DNA from: Blautia sp. SC05B48
Lineage (GTDB): Bacteria; Bacillota; Clostridia; Lachnospirales; Lachnospiraceae
Assembly: GCF_005848555.1 (NCBI RefSeq)
Contig: NZ_CP040518.1
Span: 2,743,501-2,807,500 of the forward strand
Direction: 5' to 3'
Length of the DNA: 64,000 nucleotides
Shown: positions 44,226-52,522 of the stretch, piece after piece
How positions within the stretch are numbered: the first letter of the stretch is position 1
Layout of the letters: each line of letters opens with the position of its first letter
Translations under genes and position numbers: made by a program
The notes under the pieces: model-generated
The model's input: only the letters and a program-made list of their open reading frames with translations
Databases searched by the model: none
Told to the model about the DNA's origin: nothing

Positions 44226-45308
44226 ATGTCGGCAGAAAAGAACTGGCAATTTGAACTTGAAGAATATATCAAACAAGGCGAGCCTGGTCAAATCGAAAAG
44301 AGTGAAGCGTGGCAGACTGCAATCGGCTTGCAGGCGGTAGATGGTTTGAAGACCTCTGCGTATCTGTTAGATACTGCCAAGGAACATATCGAGGGAAAAA
44401 TCAGTATTGATGAAGCACAGAAACGCATTCAGAGCTATTATGAGCAGTGTACTGATCGTACAGAAGTTGAGAACAATACCAAGGAAGCGGATATTGTGTC
44501 CGCAAGGATAGCGAAGCTGTTGGGCGAGAAAGCATTTCAGTTTTCTCCGGCTGAATGGCTGACGATTCATCGCAGACTGTTTGAGGGCGTGTTTACCCAT
44601 GCCGGTCAGATTCGCCAGTATAATATTACAAAAAAGGAATGGATATTAAAAGGCGATACCGTAACCTACGCAGCGTGGAACAGTATCAAAGACACGCTTG
44701 ATTATGATTTTGCAACGGAGAAACAGTATTCTTATGAAGGCTTATCCGTAGAGCGTTGCGTAAAACATCTTGCCAAGTTTGCTTCGGATATCTGGCAGAT
44801 TCATCCGTTCTGTGAAGGCAACACCAGAGCTACGGCTGTTTTTATAATTAAGTACATGAAAACATTCGGGTTCAAAGTAAACAACGATGCTTTTGAGAAG
44901 AACTCTTGGTATTTCCGCAACGCTTTGGTAAGAGCAAATTATAACGATCTGCAAAACAATGTTCATGCCACAACAAAGTTTTTGGAAATGTTCTTCAGCA
45001 ATTTAATTTTGGGAACGGAACATGAACTGAAAAACAGATATATGCACGTGGGATATGTGGATGATAATTCCCAAAGTGTCACTCCAAAAGCTCCAAAGTC
45101 TCAATTTGACACTTTGGAATGTACTTTAGATGAGCTGGCGTTCTTGGAGTTGATTTACAAGAATCCGTCAATTAAGCAGAAGGATCTTGTTGCTGAGACC
45201 GGAAAATCGCTCAGCACCGTAAAACGAATTATGGAGTCCTTGCAGAAAAAGGAATATATCCGTAGAGTGAACGGAAAAAGATATGGAAAATGGGAAATAT
45301 TGATTTGA
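44226..45308 (+). CDS. Fic-domain protein with VbhA-like N-terminus and C-terminal wHTH
   Basis: 360 residues. The first ~75 residues resemble the VbhA antitoxin helix bundle fused in front of the Fic domain; the expected S/T-xxx-E-G inhibitory motif is degenerate (L35-xxx-D39-G40). The Fic motif is non-canonical: HPFCEGNTRATA starting at H193, with threonine for the second glycine and no final arginine. The C-terminal ~70 residues form a winged HTH (IKQKDLVAETGKSLSTVKRI). So it may have altered chemistry and bind DNA. The GTGAGGTGCAG ribosome site precedes the start. Confidence 0.87.
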   Translation: MSAEKNWQFELEEYIKQGEPGQIEKSEAWQTAIGLQAVDGLKTSAYLLDTAKEHIEGKISIDEAQKRIQSYYEQCTDRTEVENNTKEADIVSARIAKLLGEKAFQFSPAEWLTIHRRLFEGVFTHAGQIRQYNITKKEWILKGDTVTYAAWNSIKDTLDYDFATEKQYSYEGLSVERCVKHLAKFASDIWQIHPFCEGNTRATAVFIIKYMKTFGFKVNNDAFEKNSWYFRNALVRANYNDLQNNVHATTKFLEMFFSNLILGTEHELKNRYMHVGYVDDNSQSVTPKAPKSQFDTLECTLDELAFLELIYKNPSIKQKDLVAETGKSLSTVKRIMESLQKKEYIRRVNGKRYGKWEILI

Positions 45309-45327
45309 ATAAGTATTAAGAAAGAGG

Positions 45328-45384
45328 AACTGAACCTCATTTGTTAGACAGTATGGTATACTATCTAATAAGTGAGGTGCAGTT
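45328..45384. repeat. 57-base palindrome after the fic pair
   Basis: 27-base arms (45328-45354 and 45358-45384) match at 23 positions around a GGT centre. The middle repeats the 19-base -10 region of the first fic promoter (43252-43270) at 18 of 19 positions. No T-run follows. Confidence 0.65.
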
Positions 45385-45395
45385 TCATAATTGCG

Positions 45396-45816
45396 AGGGA
45401 TTTAAGGAGCGCTGGTACGATAAAGAAGGAACGTGGAAATCCGAATGATCCTGCTCGATTCATAGGGAAAGTCGCAGTAACTGAAGATGGAGAAACTGCA
45501 AAGATCTACAATTATCTGGACACAGAAAAGATCGAACAGGAAGCCTTATATGATGGGATGTATGCAGTAACTACAGACCTCTTAGACGATGACGTAAAAG
45601 ATATCTTAAAAGTCAGCGAAGGTCGTTGGGAAATCGAGGAATGTTTCCGTATAATGAAAACTGATTTTGAAACAAGACCAGGGTTTTATTCCACTTTACA
45701 CACGAGACAAGCTAACCGATGCATTGCACACAGTTTGCGGTTTTGGAACGGATTATAAATTTATCACCAAAAGGCAAATGAAAAACATTCAGAAAAAAAG
45801 CAAAGGCCGGGAATAA
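45396..45816 (+). pseudogene. IS4/IS1634-type transposase remnant, internally deleted
   Basis: The first part reads TIKKERGNPNDPARFIGK and SEGRWEIEECFRIMKTDF, the transposase segment with the catalytic glutamate region YREK-like in this family. After TRP the frame jumps by one base, and the end reads GFIPLYTRDKLTDALHT then DYKFITKRQMKNIQKKSKG in the next frame, the usual C-terminus. About 60 residues and the whole N-terminal part are missing, so it is inactive. Codons here resemble the host. Confidence 0.8.
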
Positions 45817-45839
45817 AATACTATATTCCAAAACGGCAC

Positions 45840-45887
45840 AAAAAATCGCCGAACCCCAGTAAATTCAAGAGGTACAGCGATTTTTTT
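45840..45887 (+). terminator. Terminator/insertion-sequence end
   Basis: AAAAAATCGC pairs with GCGATTTTTTT across a ~27-base loop after the transposase remnant. It is probably part of the old insertion sequence end. The remaining gap to 46014 holds no gene. Confidence 0.65.
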
Positions 45888-46014
45888 GTTTAGCAACTGT
45901 CAAAGACAGGATTATAGCACAAAAACATAAAATCTGTGTTAAATTTCTGTTCTTAACGAAAATTTTATATCCGATGTGCTACAATGACGCCAGAAAATGA
46001 AAGGAGTGATTGAA

Positions 46015-46161
46015 TTGACCAGAGCAAAAAAGGCTTTATCACAGGCAGTACTGCTTATTTCGGGAGCTATTATGCTCGGCTTCGGTGCGATGCGTGGCGA
46101 AGTTGAAACCGTTTTGAGCAAGGCAATCAGGCTTTGTTTGGAGTGTGTAGGAATTGGATAA
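46015..46161 (+). CDS. CD1871A-type small CxxC protein
   Basis: 48 residues, too small for usual gene callers: one membrane helix (ALSQAVLLISGAIMLGFGAM, residues 7-26) then a short tail ending LCLECVGIG with a CxxC pair. This matches the small CXXC family first seen in Clostridioides difficile (CD1871A), encoded before 4Fe-4S membrane proteins and TlpA-like proteins. Start is TTG at 46015 with AAGGAG nine bases upstream. It overlaps the next gene. It may carry electrons or metal to its partners; function is unproven. Confidence 0.72.
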   Translation: MTRAKKALSQAVLLISGAIMLGFGAMRGEVETVLSKAIRLCLECVGIG

Positions 46162-47122
46162 AAAGAAAACAAAGAATAAAAACCATAATAAGAAAAAACA
46201 TTCGGCATCTAACCAATTAGCCAAATTCCGAGGATGGATTCAGGCAGGAGCAACTCTGCTGACAAATATTCATCTGCCAAACTTTTTTAAAGGCGAAATT
46301 TATCAAGGCAAAGGCAAGGCCGTTTGTGTGCCTGGTCTGAACTGCTATTCCTGTCCTGCCGCATCGGGTGCTTGCCCAATCGGCTCATTTCAGGCGGTAG
46401 TCGGCTCGTCAAAATATAAGTTTTCCTATTATATAACAGGATTTCTCATTTTGTTGGGAGTTCTGCTCGGACGCTTTATCTGCGGATTTTTGTGTCCGTT
46501 TGGTTGGTTACAGGATTTGTTGCACAAAGTCCCGACCAAAAAGTTTTCAACAAAAAAACTCAAGCCACTGACATATATCAAATATGCAGTACTGCTGTTG
46601 GCAGTTGTTTTATTACCGGTGCTCATAGTAAATGATTTGGGGATGGGCGACCCATATTTCTGCAAATATATATGTCCGCAAGGTGTGCTTGAGGGTGCGT
46701 TGCCACTTTCGGCAGTCAACGAAGGTATCCGTTCGGCATTGGGAAAACTGTTTTCGTGGAAACTTGTTGTGCTGATTTCGGTAGTCGTTTTGAGCGTGCT
46801 GTTTTACAGACCGTTCTGCAAATGGATTTGCCCACTCGGTGCATTCTACGCACTGTTCAACAAGGTTTCGCTGTTTGGGATGAAGGTAGACGAGCACAAA
46901 TGCGTTTCGTGCGGAAAATGTGCAAAGGTGTGCAAAATGGATGTTGATGTTACAAAAACGCCTAACAGCACCGAATGTATCCGATGCGGAAAGTGCATAA
47001 GTGCCTGTCCTACCGACGCAGTCAGCTTTCAATACGGCTTTGGCATGCTTGGAAAAACAGTAGACGAAAATGCAAAAATCGAAAACAAAACAAACAAAAA
47101 AGAAACAAAAGAGGAATTATAA
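46154..47122 (+). CDS. Membrane 4Fe-4S protein (NapH/CcoG-like)
   Basis: 322 residues with about five membrane helices and many cysteines: GLNCYSCPAASGACP near residue 60, GRFICGFLCPFGWLQD, PYFCKYICPQG and FCKWICPLGAF, then two ferredoxin clusters CVSCGKCAKVC (C250, 253, 256, 260) and CIRCGKCISACP (C275, 278, 281, 285). It likely moves electrons from the cytoplasm across the membrane to the outside redox protein encoded next. Start is TTG at 46154, overlapping the upstream stop. Glycine codons are mostly GGC, unlike the GGA-rich core genes, which suggests transfer. Confidence 0.88.
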   Translation: MDKKKTKNKNHNKKKHSASNQLAKFRGWIQAGATLLTNIHLPNFFKGEIYQGKGKAVCVPGLNCYSCPAASGACPIGSFQAVVGSSKYKFSYYITGFLILLGVLLGRFICGFLCPFGWLQDLLHKVPTKKFSTKKLKPLTYIKYAVLLLAVVLLPVLIVNDLGMGDPYFCKYICPQGVLEGALPLSAVNEGIRSALGKLFSWKLVVLISVVVLSVLFYRPFCKWICPLGAFYALFNKVSLFGMKVDEHKCVSCGKCAKVCKMDVDVTKTPNSTECIRCGKCISACPTDAVSFQYGFGMLGKTVDENAKIENKTNKKETKEEL

Positions 47123-47135
47123 CGGAGGAATAATT

Positions 47136-48104
47136 ATGAAGTTTTCAAAACTTTCAAAAATCTTAACAGTAGTATTATTAGTTTCTGTGTTGGCAATCAG
47201 CCTTATTGCTTGCTCAACATCAAAAGACAACAAAGACGAAAAACAATCAACAGATTCAAGCATTTCAACCTTGATGGCAACAGAGCCAAGTGATGCTGAT
47301 GAAGCTTTAAAGCTCTACAATCAGCTTATGAAAAAAGAAAACGAAATTTTGTCAACAGACAAAGCCCTTTGGGAAAAAGTATTTATGGCTTCAAACAAGG
47401 AAACCCCAATGATTGAGGACGGCACAAACTACGGCGACTTTCTTCTCAAGACAATCGAAAGTGCAAAGGACCAATTCACAGATGAGGAATACAAAAAACT
47501 CGTTGCCGGTGCAGAACAAATCAAGGAAATTGAGGGCAAGCTCACAATCTTGGAACAAAAATATCCTGAATGTGCAAAGGTTCCGGGCAACGGCGACAGC
47601 GTTCCGGCTGACAGTAACGGCGTTGTTTCAAACAGCAGTGACGCAACAAGTTTTCCGTCATTTGACGGCAAGGACCTTGACGGCAACGATGTAAAGAGCA
47701 GTGAACTTTTCGCAAACAGCAATGTAACAGTTGTTAACTACTGGTTCAGCACTTGCAAGCCTTGTGTCGGCGAACTTTCCGAATTGGAAGCACTCAACAA
47801 AAAGCTTGCAGAAAAAGGCGGTCAGGTTGTCGGCATCAACACTTTTACACTTGATGGTGACAAGACAGCAATTTCAGAAGCAAAAGACATCCTTTCAAAG
47901 AAAGGTGTAACCTACAAGAACATCTGGTTTGATTCAAACAGCGATGCAGGCAAGTTTACATCAGGTATCTTCTCTTACCCAACAACATATGTTGTCGACA
48001 AGAACGGCAACATTGTAGGCGAGCCAATCGTTGGTGCAATCACTGAAAAAAATCAAGCAAAGACACTTGAAAAACTCATAGACCAGGCTTTACAGGTCAA
48101 ATAA
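47136..48104 (+). CDS. TlpA/ResA-like thioredoxin-fold lipoprotein
   Basis: 322 residues: a lipoprotein signal (hydrophobic residues 10-24, lipobox LIAC with C26), a spacer rich in serine and charged residues, a helical segment (~60-150), and a C-terminal redoxin domain with the catalytic pair C207-xx-C210 in FSTCKPCVGELSELE and the cis-proline region SYPTTYVVDKNG. It should sit on the outer face of the membrane and reduce or transfer thiols using electrons from the preceding protein. The ATG at 47136 has GGAGG upstream; earlier in-frame starts overlap the neighbour. Confidence 0.9.
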   Translation: MKFSKLSKILTVVLLVSVLAISLIACSTSKDNKDEKQSTDSSISTLMATEPSDADEALKLYNQLMKKENEILSTDKALWEKVFMASNKETPMIEDGTNYGDFLLKTIESAKDQFTDEEYKKLVAGAEQIKEIEGKLTILEQKYPECAKVPGNGDSVPADSNGVVSNSSDATSFPSFDGKDLDGNDVKSSELFANSNVTVVNYWFSTCKPCVGELSELEALNKKLAEKGGQVVGINTFTLDGDKTAISEAKDILSKKGVTYKNIWFDSNSDAGKFTSGIFSYPTTYVVDKNGNIVGEPIVGAITEKNQAKTLEKLIDQALQVK

Positions 48105-48135
48105 GAATAAAGCATAAAGTGATAATCTCTCCCGA

Positions 48136-48275
48136 ATTGAACTGCCCCAAGTTGTGCAGACAGCACAAAAAAACAGGTCTATGGTAGAATAATTAAATTT
48201 TAAGCAACAAACTGATTTCGTTTTTCTAACGGAGTCAGTTTTGTTTGAATACGGTAATTGTTGTGCGAGATTGAG
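48136..48275 (-). pseudogene. IS3-family end and orfB C-terminus remnant
   Basis: The minus strand reads YRIQTKLTPLEKRNQFVA and a stop, like the C-terminus of an IS3-type transposase, followed outward by an end sequence GAACTGCCCCAAGTTGTGCA. Only ~25 residues remain, cut off where the next open frame begins. Identity is from motif memory only. Confidence 0.45.
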
Positions 48276-48698
48276 AACAAATTAAAAACTATTATATCTG
48301 GTAGTCTTCAGGAATATTTTGGTACATCTTGGCTAGTTAAAGGCCTTCCTAAAAACACCTATACCAAGGCAAAGAAACTGGCCGATGAGAAAGCATATGA
48401 TCTTCAGTTAAATAGCGGTGACGATGCAGAGGATGTTAATGTCTGGGATTTTGTTTCATTAGCGGATTATGTTTCGATTGTAACCAATGGAAAAAACTGG
48501 TCCTCTTTCTTTGAAGAGATGTTAGTTAGACCGGAGGAAACAAGGATTGCAGGAGGCAAAGAAGCTAAGACACAATGGATTCTTAGATTGAGTGCAATTA
48601 AGAATAAACTATCCAAAGAATCATATAGTGTTCCAGTTGACGAATATAGTTATGTAAAAAGTGTTTACGACTGGATTATGGAAATGTTGACATTGTAA
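48258..48698 (+). pseudogene. Truncated unknown gene, helical C-terminal domain
   Basis: 146 residues without a proper start, so probably the 3' end of a longer gene cut by the IS3-type element. The content is mostly helical and conserved-looking (LQEYFGTSWLVKGLP, DFVSLADYVSIV, NWSSFFEEML) and resembles HEPN-type domains seen at the ends of Swt1-like or defence-associated proteins; this is tentative. Its stop overlaps an ATG (TAATG at 48696) that starts a short broken frame, as if a coupled second gene was also lost. Confidence 0.4.
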
Positions 48699-49053
48699 TG
48701 AACGATGCAATTACTCTCATTACAGATGAAAAAGAAGATTTGCAAACCCTGATTTCTGCAGCAAAATGTTTCTGGATCCTCTGTTGTATACGGAACAGTA
48801 TCCCAATTTACAGAACCGCCGGTAAGCATGGTATTCCCAAAGTGGGCACACGAAATTATCTGCCCAGACCAACGGTTTTTTTCTTTCCACGTTCGGGGGC
48901 AGATAATTCATTATGCAGTGCAGGGCCGACGTGCGCTATTCGGTTCCCTGTACTTTTTTCTTCAACTTCTGAAAAGCTGTATCACTGATTGCATGTTCTA
49001 TCCGGCAAGCATCCTGCTTCGCCGTTTCCCAATCATTACCAGTAATCACAAGT
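48699..49053. other. Stretch without a confident gene
   Basis: Begins with ~25 plausible codons (MNDAITLITDEKEDLQTL) that run into unrelated sequence, then the 3' flank of the minus-strand ABC gene. It is probably a recombination junction; no terminator stands out. Confidence 0.4.
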
Positions 49054-50763
49054 TCATGCGGAAATTTTTTGCTCTGCATTCCACATGGCAGCATATTTCC
49101 CGCCTTTCGTCAAAAGCTCGTCATGTGTGCCAGATTCTGCAATTCTGCCGTCCGCCACAACAAGTATCTGATCTGCATTTTTCACGATGGACAATGTGTG
49201 AGCAATCATAACTACGGTCTTTTTCTCTTTCAGAAGATTAGCGATTGCCTGCTTTACAGCCAGCTCATTTTCAATATCAAGAGACGCCGTTGCTTCATCC
49301 AGCAGCAGGATAGGACTGTTTTTCAGGATAGCGCGGGCAATCGAAATTCTCTGTCGCTCACCACCTGAAAGCAGATTGCCATTTTCGCCGGTTGGCGTGT
49401 CATACCCTTTTTCCATCTTACGAATAAATCCGTCGCAGTTCGCCTCCCGGCAAGCCGCCTCTATTTCAGCGTCCGTAGCGTCAGGACGGGCATGACGGAT
49501 ATTTTCACGGATGGTATCATCAAACAGAAATACATTCTGATCCACCATAGAGATTTGTTCCAGTACCCGCTCTGCTGCCACATGATCTATCGGCTTACCG
49601 CCAATGGAAATTGTACCACCGCCAGCTTCATAGTATTTTGCAATCAAATTCAAGATTGTAGACTTTCCGCTTCCAGAATCCCCGACAATGGCGGTCAACT
49701 TCTGATCGGGAACCGTAAAGGAAGCGTGTTTCAAAACAGGCTCTCTGGGGACATAGGAGAAATCCACATCTTCAAACCGAATCTCATGTGTAGCTGTTTG
49801 GAATGTCTCCATACTGCCTGTTTCTTCCGGCTCGTCCATAACACCCAGGATTTTGTTTTTGGAAATCATCAGGTTTTTATAGCTGGTGAGGTCTACAAAA
49901 ATAGAGTTTGCCAGCTTTGCACAGAACAAAGGCAGCATACAGATCAAAAGATAGTCTACCGTGTTCAGTGTCCCTGTGGCCCAGGGCGCATACGCTGTCC
50001 AAATAACCAGTGGGCAGGACAGCCAGCTTAAAATGCCAAATCCAGCACCGATAGGCAGTACCTTTGCTTCGTACACAAAGCTGATCCGGCAGAACTCCCG
50101 CATGGCATTGATAACGGTTTTATTCTTCAAACCACCTACGCCATAGGTCCGGAAAGTTTGAATACCAGACACATACTCCACAATGCTGCTGATATTCTCC
50201 GCACAAATATCATTCTTTTCTTTACCATACTTCCGAACCATACGGAAAGAAAGCCACAGTCCAGGGATTAAAAGCAGGTCGGCAATCAGCAGGATAATTC
50301 CGGCAGGCACATAAATGGTCATCACAAAAATAATCAGCATGAGCGACAGTGCAAAACTCTTTGCCAGATCACCGATCTTATGGGTCAGGATTTTTTCATA
50401 GTTGTTTACATCGCTTGTGATGGTATTGATATAATCGCCGGTCTGTCCCTGGGTAAACCGGGATAGCGGGATACGCTTTAAATGGTCGCCCATAAAAAGT
50501 CTGATGTTTTTGCTGACCTCTGCGCCGCCAATCTGCGCTTTGGTATAACCATAGCTGTAAATCAGAATACGAAGCAGGAAAATGACCGCAATTACACCAG
50601 TCAATATCAATGCCCGGTTCATGTCAAATTGCCATGACCACAGAAATTGCATGACAGAGTAAAGAAGCATGAACAAGCTGCCGGAGAGAAGCCCTTCCAG
50701 AACAGTCCCGCCAACGCCAATATAAAAATTACGGTTCTTTTTCAATACATCATGCTTACTCAT
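49054..50763 (-). CDS. ABC half-transporter, exporter fold (second of pair)
   Basis: 569 residues: six membrane helices in the first ~310 residues, then an ATPase domain with Walker A VGDSGSGKSTIL, signature LSGGERQRISIARAIL and Walker B ILLLDEATASLD. It begins at ATG 50763, which overlaps the stop of the partner gene; a longer frame to 50895 is only overlap. With the upstream half-transporter it forms a heterodimer. Such pairs (YbtPQ, IrtAB type) can import metal-siderophores despite the exporter fold, which the ECF neighbours make plausible here. Confidence 0.9.
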   Translation of the reverse strand: MSKHDVLKKNRNFYIGVGGTVLEGLLSGSLFMLLYSVMQFLWSWQFDMNRALILTGVIAVIFLLRILIYSYGYTKAQIGGAEVSKNIRLFMGDHLKRIPLSRFTQGQTGDYINTITSDVNNYEKILTHKIGDLAKSFALSLMLIIFVMTIYVPAGIILLIADLLLIPGLWLSFRMVRKYGKEKNDICAENISSIVEYVSGIQTFRTYGVGGLKNKTVINAMREFCRISFVYEAKVLPIGAGFGILSWLSCPLVIWTAYAPWATGTLNTVDYLLICMLPLFCAKLANSIFVDLTSYKNLMISKNKILGVMDEPEETGSMETFQTATHEIRFEDVDFSYVPREPVLKHASFTVPDQKLTAIVGDSGSGKSTILNLIAKYYEAGGGTISIGGKPIDHVAAERVLEQISMVDQNVFLFDDTIRENIRHARPDATDAEIEAACREANCDGFIRKMEKGYDTPTGENGNLLSGGERQRISIARAILKNSPILLLDEATASLDIENELAVKQAIANLLKEKKTVVMIAHTLSIVKNADQILVVADGRIAESGTHDELLTKGGKYAAMWNAEQKISA

Positions 50764-52519
50764 GCTGCTCGCCTCCCTCCAACTGATAAGTAATATTCTG
50801 AGCTGTTTCGTAGTCCTCCCACGCCTTCCGATAGTAAGCATTGTTCTTTCGGACTTCCTCATGGGTTCCGACACAGGTAATTGTGTGATTTTCAACCACT
50901 GCTACACGCTCGCACATCTTCAACGCGCTCAAACGATGGGCTACCACAATGACGATTTTTCCCTTGCAGAGATTTTGAATGGCTTTGTCAATCTCCATCT
51001 GATTTTCCGGGTCAGAGGCGCTTGTGGCTTCGTCTAAAATCAAAATGGGGGCGTTCTTCAGGATAGCGCGGGCAATGGCAATCCGCTGTTTTTCACCGCC
51101 GGAGAAGCGAGAGCCAAAGCTGCCCACTTTCGTGTTATATCCATCTGGCAAGGACATGATAAAATCGTCAATCTGCGCCTCTTTTGCAGCAGCCCGCACT
51201 TCTTCCAGAGTGGCGTTGCTGCCCATTCGGATATTTTCTAAAACGCTGTTACGGGTCAGGAATGTCTTTTGAAATACGATGGCTACATTTTTCAGAATGG
51301 TATCGTAGTCAAGCTCCTTGACATTTTTTCCGCCAATCAGCACTTCGCCCTCCTGCACATCATAGAAGCGGGAGATCAGTTCAATCACAGTGCTTTTACC
51401 GGCACCAGACTGTCCCACAAGAGCCACGCGTTCCCCGTCATTGATTTTGAGGTTGACACCTTGCAGTACATCGGTCTTGCCGTCATAGGAAAATCGAACA
51501 TTGCGAAGTTCAATATCGTGATTTTGGGGAAAGTCCGTTCCACCCTCATAAATCGGAATATCCAGGATTTCTTTGGTCTTGGTAATAGCGTTCAGTACAT
51601 TGGCAAAATTAGTCCCCAGTTCTTGCAGGGGGCGGATTTCCGTCAGATACATGGAACCTACATAGACGAACAGCAAAAATGCGCTGGCCGCCAGTGAGCC
51701 TTTGAGGAAAAACATTCCGCCGATTGGAACCATCAGCAACATCCCACATTCGATGATAACAACAAAGGCCGCATAAGGTGGCCCCATGCGCCGGGAAGTT
51801 TCATTCCACATGGCGTTTTCTTCCTGGATAGCGTCTGAAAATTTTTGAAACGATTTGCTCCCCATGTTATAGGCTTTAATCAATTTCATACCGCTGATGT
51901 ACTCAATCATAACCGAGTTCAGTGTGGTAATGGAGCGATTAGCCCGTTCCATCAGGTCATCCGTGTTGCGGAACATCATCCCCATTACAACAACAGCAAG
52001 GATCAGCGGAACCAGGGAAATCAATGCCAGAGGAATATTGACGGTCATCAGGTAAATAAAGATGACTACCGGCCCAACCAGATAGCACACAAGGTCAGGA
52101 AGGTTATGGGCCAGGAACAACTCCAGCTTTTCAATATCTTCATTCAGAACCGTTTTAATATCCCCGGTGCGCCGTTCATTCAAGGCCCCCAAAGGCGCTC
52201 TGGCTATGTGTTCAACAACCATGCAGCGCACTTTGAACAGTGCGCCGTATGCGCCTTTATGGGCTGCCACGCCGGAACAGCCGAATAATGCAAAACGCAG
52301 GGTGACAGCGGCGGCAATCATTGCCACAGTCTGTACCACAAGTTCTTTTGTGCAGGCATTGTTAAATGTGGCATCCATCAGCCTGTAAATCCCAATGTAA
52401 GGGACGATAATGCAGAGACCACTGACCGCCGATAGAAAAATCGCCAGAAACAGCCAGATTTTCTGCTCACCGGCCCAGTGGAGCAGCAAAGCCACTCTGT
52501 TTTCCTTTTTCTGCTTCAT
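50756..52519 (-). CDS. ABC half-transporter, exporter fold (first of pair)
   Basis: 587 residues: an N-terminal six-helix membrane domain (first helix IWLFLAIFLSAVSGLCIIV near residue 18) and a C-terminal ATPase with Walker A VGQSGAGKSTVIEL, signature FSGGEKQRIAIARAIL and Walker B ILILDEATSASD. It lies 3 bases after the double ATPase gene and overlaps its partner, so five genes form one operon. Substrate is unknown; iron-metallophore or haem import is the leading inference. Confidence 0.9.
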   Translation of the reverse strand: MKQKKENRVALLLHWAGEQKIWLFLAIFLSAVSGLCIIVPYIGIYRLMDATFNNACTKELVVQTVAMIAAAVTLRFALFGCSGVAAHKGAYGALFKVRCMVVEHIARAPLGALNERRTGDIKTVLNEDIEKLELFLAHNLPDLVCYLVGPVVIFIYLMTVNIPLALISLVPLILAVVVMGMMFRNTDDLMERANRSITTLNSVMIEYISGMKLIKAYNMGSKSFQKFSDAIQEENAMWNETSRRMGPPYAAFVVIIECGMLLMVPIGGMFFLKGSLAASAFLLFVYVGSMYLTEIRPLQELGTNFANVLNAITKTKEILDIPIYEGGTDFPQNHDIELRNVRFSYDGKTDVLQGVNLKINDGERVALVGQSGAGKSTVIELISRFYDVQEGEVLIGGKNVKELDYDTILKNVAIVFQKTFLTRNSVLENIRMGSNATLEEVRAAAKEAQIDDFIMSLPDGYNTKVGSFGSRFSGGEKQRIAIARAILKNAPILILDEATSASDPENQMEIDKAIQNLCKGKIVIVVAHRLSALKMCERVAVVENHTITCVGTHEEVRKNNAYYRKAWEDYETAQNITYQLEGGEQHE

Positions 52520-52522
52520 AGA

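Noticed and set aside
48828-49211. 127-residue plus-strand open frame across the end of the ABC gene
   Set aside because: Overlaps a convincing ABC gene on the other strand and has no protein-like motif.
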